Under the pieces are notes generated by a model. That model did not search any database. It saw nothing but the letters and a program-made list of their open reading frames with translations, and was not told where the DNA came from. Positions 62,617 to 63,978 of a DNA stretch of 63,978 nt are shown here, piece after piece (position 1 is the first letter of the stretch; each line of letters starts with the position of its first letter). Origin of the DNA: an uncultured Lachnospiraceae bacterium (lineage in GTDB: Bacteria > Bacillota > Clostridia > Lachnospirales > Lachnospiraceae); contig CANOMQ010000021.1 in the NCBI GenBank assembly GCA_947567595.1, forward strand, positions 1 through 63,978, read 5' to 3'. The translations under genes were made by a program, and so were the position numbers.

Positions 62617-63369
62617 ATGGCTGTTACAATTAAATCGCAGCGGGAAATAGATTTGATGCGGCATTCCTGCAGGCTTCTCGCCAAGGTGCATGAGGAGCTT
62701 GGACAGGCGATTGAACCGGGAATTTCCACTCTGTACATTGACCAGCTCGGCGAAAAGCTAATCAGGGGATACGGCTGCGTACCGAATTTTCTGCACTATA
62801 ACGGGTATCCGGCGTCGATTTGCGTTTCCGTGAACGATGAGGTGGTGCACGGCATACCCAGTGCCGACAGGATTTTGCAGGAGGGCGACATCGTAAGCCT
62901 TGACTGCGGGCTGATTTACAGGGGATACCATTCCGACGCGGCGCGTACTTACGGGGTAGGGCGTATCAGCCCGGAGGCGCAGCAGTTAATTGATGAGACC
63001 AAGAATTCGTTTTTTGAGGGTATCAAACAGGCAAAGGCAGGCAACCACCTGCATGATATTTCAAACAGGATTGACGAGTATATTTCACAGTTCGGATATG
63101 GCATTGTGGAGGATTTGGTCGGACATGGTATCGGGACTTCGCTCCATGAGGATCCGGAGATACCTAATTTCAGACAAAAGAAAAGAGGCTTAAAGCTTCA
63201 TCCGGGAATGACGCTTGCCGTAGAGCCGATGATTAACATGGGCGGCTACGAGGTGGAATGGCTTGAGGACGACTGGACGGTAGTGACGGAGGACGGCTCG
63301 CTGTCAGCGCACTATGAAAATACAATTCTTGTAACGGACGGTGAACCGGAAATTCTTACGCTTTTATAG
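62617..63369 (+). CDS. map: methionine aminopeptidase, type I
   Basis: MAP (250 residues) removes N-terminal Met from new proteins using two metal ions. The metal ligands are visible in SLDCGLIYRGYHSDAARTY (two Asp), GHGIGTSLHE (His), VEPMI (Glu) and ENTILVTD (Glu). ATG 62617 with GAGG upstream is chosen over an in-frame start at 62602 that touches the SD. Confidence 0.97.
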   Translation: MAVTIKSQREIDLMRHSCRLLAKVHEELGQAIEPGISTLYIDQLGEKLIRGYGCVPNFLHYNGYPASICVSVNDEVVHGIPSADRILQEGDIVSLDCGLIYRGYHSDAARTYGVGRISPEAQQLIDETKNSFFEGIKQAKAGNHLHDISNRIDEYISQFGYGIVEDLVGHGIGTSLHEDPEIPNFRQKKRGLKLHPGMTLAVEPMINMGGYEVEWLEDDWTVVTEDGSLSAHYENTILVTDGEPEILTLL

Positions 63370-63380
63370 GAGAGAACAAT

Positions 63381-63635
63381 ATGATAGGATATTTAGCGTA
63401 TTCACTTTTGGGACACGACAAAGGCAAGGTTTATCTTATTGTTCAGGAGGATAAGGATTTTGTGTACTTGGCGGACGGTGATGTAAGGACGATTGCCCAG
63501 CCAAAGAAAAAGAATAAGAAGCATATACAGGTTATCAAAAAGACAGGTAGAAGAACAGACATGTCTTCTGTCACGAACGAAGAAATTAAGTATCAAATAA
63601 AGCAGTATTGCAAAGACATTCAGGAGGTAAAATAA
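63381..63635 (+). CDS. KOW-domain RNA-binding protein (L14e-like)
   Basis: An 84-residue protein with a KOW-like start ([20 protein letters not shown]) and a very basic middle ([15 protein letters not shown]). Proteins of this kind sit between map and infA in many Firmicutes and are annotated as L14E/L6E/L27E-like, with unknown ribosomal or RNA role. It overlaps infA by one base (TAATG) and is thus co-translated. Confidence 0.82.
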   Translation: MIGYLAYSLLGHDKGKVYLIVQEDKDFVYLADGDVRTIAQPKKKNKKHIQVIKKTGRRTDMSSVTNEEIKYQIKQYCKDIQEVK

Positions 63636-63853
63636 TGTCAAAGTCCGATGTAATTGAAATTGAAGGAACAGTAGTTGAAAAACTTCCAAACACCATGTTT
63701 CAGGTAGAGCTTGAGAATGGGCACAGGGTACTTGCCCATATCAGCGGAAAGCTGAGACAGAATTTTATCCGTATTCTTCCGGGTGATAAGGTGACGCTGG
63801 AGCTTTCGCCTTATGATTTATCAAAGGGAAGAATTATATGGAGAGACAAATAA
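63635..63853 (+). CDS. infA: translation initiation factor IF-1
   Basis: IF-1 (72 residues) is an OB-fold protein blocking the A site during initiation. [46 protein letters not shown] is diagnostic. ATG 63635 with GGAGG upstream; its last codons lie inside the following terminator stem. Confidence 0.98.
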   Translation: MSKSDVIEIEGTVVEKLPNTMFQVELENGHRVLAHISGKLRQNFIRILPGDKVTLELSPYDLSKGRIIWRDK

Positions 63854-63868
63854 ATGTCTCCATATTTT
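63836..63868 (+). terminator. terminator-like hairpin overlapping the end of infA
   Basis: ATATGGA...GACA (63836-63848, with a two-base bulge) pairs with TGTCTCCATAT (63855-63865) and runs into TTTT. Probably reduces readthrough into rpmJ, which has its own promoter. Confidence 0.6.
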
Positions 63869-63891
63869 CTTATAAATATTCATATTAAGGC

Positions 63892-63920
63892 TTGCTTTTC
63901 CAAATAATGTATGCTATAAT
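63892..63920 (+). promoter_or_regulatory. sigma-A promoter of rpmJ and following genes
   Basis: TTGCTT (63892-63897), 17-base spacer and a perfect TATAAT (63915-63920), 32 bases before the rpmJ start. Confidence 0.75.
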
Positions 63921-63952
63921 ATGAAACGGTCTTTTTGAAAGGAGGGTTTAAC

Positions 63953-63978
63953 ATGAAAGTTAGATCATCAGTAAAACC
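63953..63978 (+). CDS. rpmJ: 50S ribosomal protein L36 (partial, runs off the window)
   Basis: Only the first residues, MKVRSSVK then a partial codon, are inside the window. They match the start of L36 (MKVRPSVK), and infA-rpmJ is the expected order. AAGGAGG lies before the ATG. Confidence 0.85.

Noticed and set aside
1-63978. CRISPR arrays, tRNA or rRNA genes, insertion sequences.
   Set aside because: I looked for regularly spaced repeats, cloverleaf-like segments and transposase motifs and found none; a tool search could still find degenerate examples.

Overview
The window reads as chromosomal DNA of a motile, Gram-positive anaerobe of the Clostridia, most likely Lachnospiraceae. Supporting this are the mbl-flhO-flhP order shared with Bacillus, single-domain FlgJ, comF next to yvyF, the CdaA-CdaR-GlmM trio, a zinc-type S14, a KOW protein between map and infA, a free-standing Spo0A DNA-binding domain, SD-led AT-rich intergenic regions and a Gram-positive type LexA box. 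Almost everything is on the + strand.

Layout. (1) 0.1-5.2 kb: uvrB-uvrA behind a promoter with a LexA (SOS) box. (2) 5.3-8.7 kb: mbl, two flagellar rod/hook-basal-body genes and rod-binding flgJ, behind two sigma-A-like promoters and one sigma-D-like promoter, ended by an intrinsic terminator. (3) 8.8-17.6 kb: recD2, comF, yvyF, two unrecognised membrane proteins, cdaA, cdaR, glmM and HPr, ended by a strong terminator. (4) 17.7-34.5 kb: surface-glycan locus with dTDP-rhamnose and GDP-fucose enzymes, a stand-alone Spo0A C-terminal domain, an initiating sugar-phosphate transferase, a chain-length regulator fused to a degenerate tyrosine-kinase-like domain, an EpsG/Wzy-type polymerase, eight glycosyltransferases and an ABC flippase. 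(5) 34.5-45.5 kb: a complete set of pseudaminic acid genes (pseB, C, F, I, H, G in gene order) with its own promoter, containing two extra genes, a formyltransferase and a PIG-L deacetylase, and followed by a small pyrophosphatase-like gene between degenerate repeats, an acyltransferase and a large membrane protein. (6) 45.5-50.6 kb: gene remnants, a 22-bp perfect hairpin, a DUF2975/XRE/DUF4173/DUF2752 membrane module, a Gln/Tyr-rich membrane protein and a reverse-strand rRNA-type methyltransferase. (7) 50.7-63.98 kb: the S10-spc ribosomal operon through secY, adk, map, a KOW protein, infA and the start of rpmJ.

How it fits together. The glycan locus is the accessory part. Genes 17.7-34.5 kb look able to start a lipid-linked repeat unit, extend it, flip it (by an ABC exporter; no Wzx was seen), polymerise it and set its length. 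The pse operon makes CMP-pseudaminic acid, probably in an N-formylated or otherwise re-acylated form. A GT52-like transferase at 30.5 kb is a candidate to transfer it. Flagellar genes nearby leave flagellin as an alternative acceptor. Codon usage in the glycan locus resembles the uvr genes, so it does not look freshly acquired, apart from the AT-richer 42-42.6 kb patch.

Most interesting: the modified-nonulosonate operon with built-in hairpins, the stand-alone Spo0A domain inside a glycan locus, the structured ~280-nt leader before rpsJ, two unknown membrane proteins preceding cdaA, and an in-frame UAG followed by protein-like sequence at the end of the GT52-like gene. All functional names rest on reading motifs by eye; no database search was possible.
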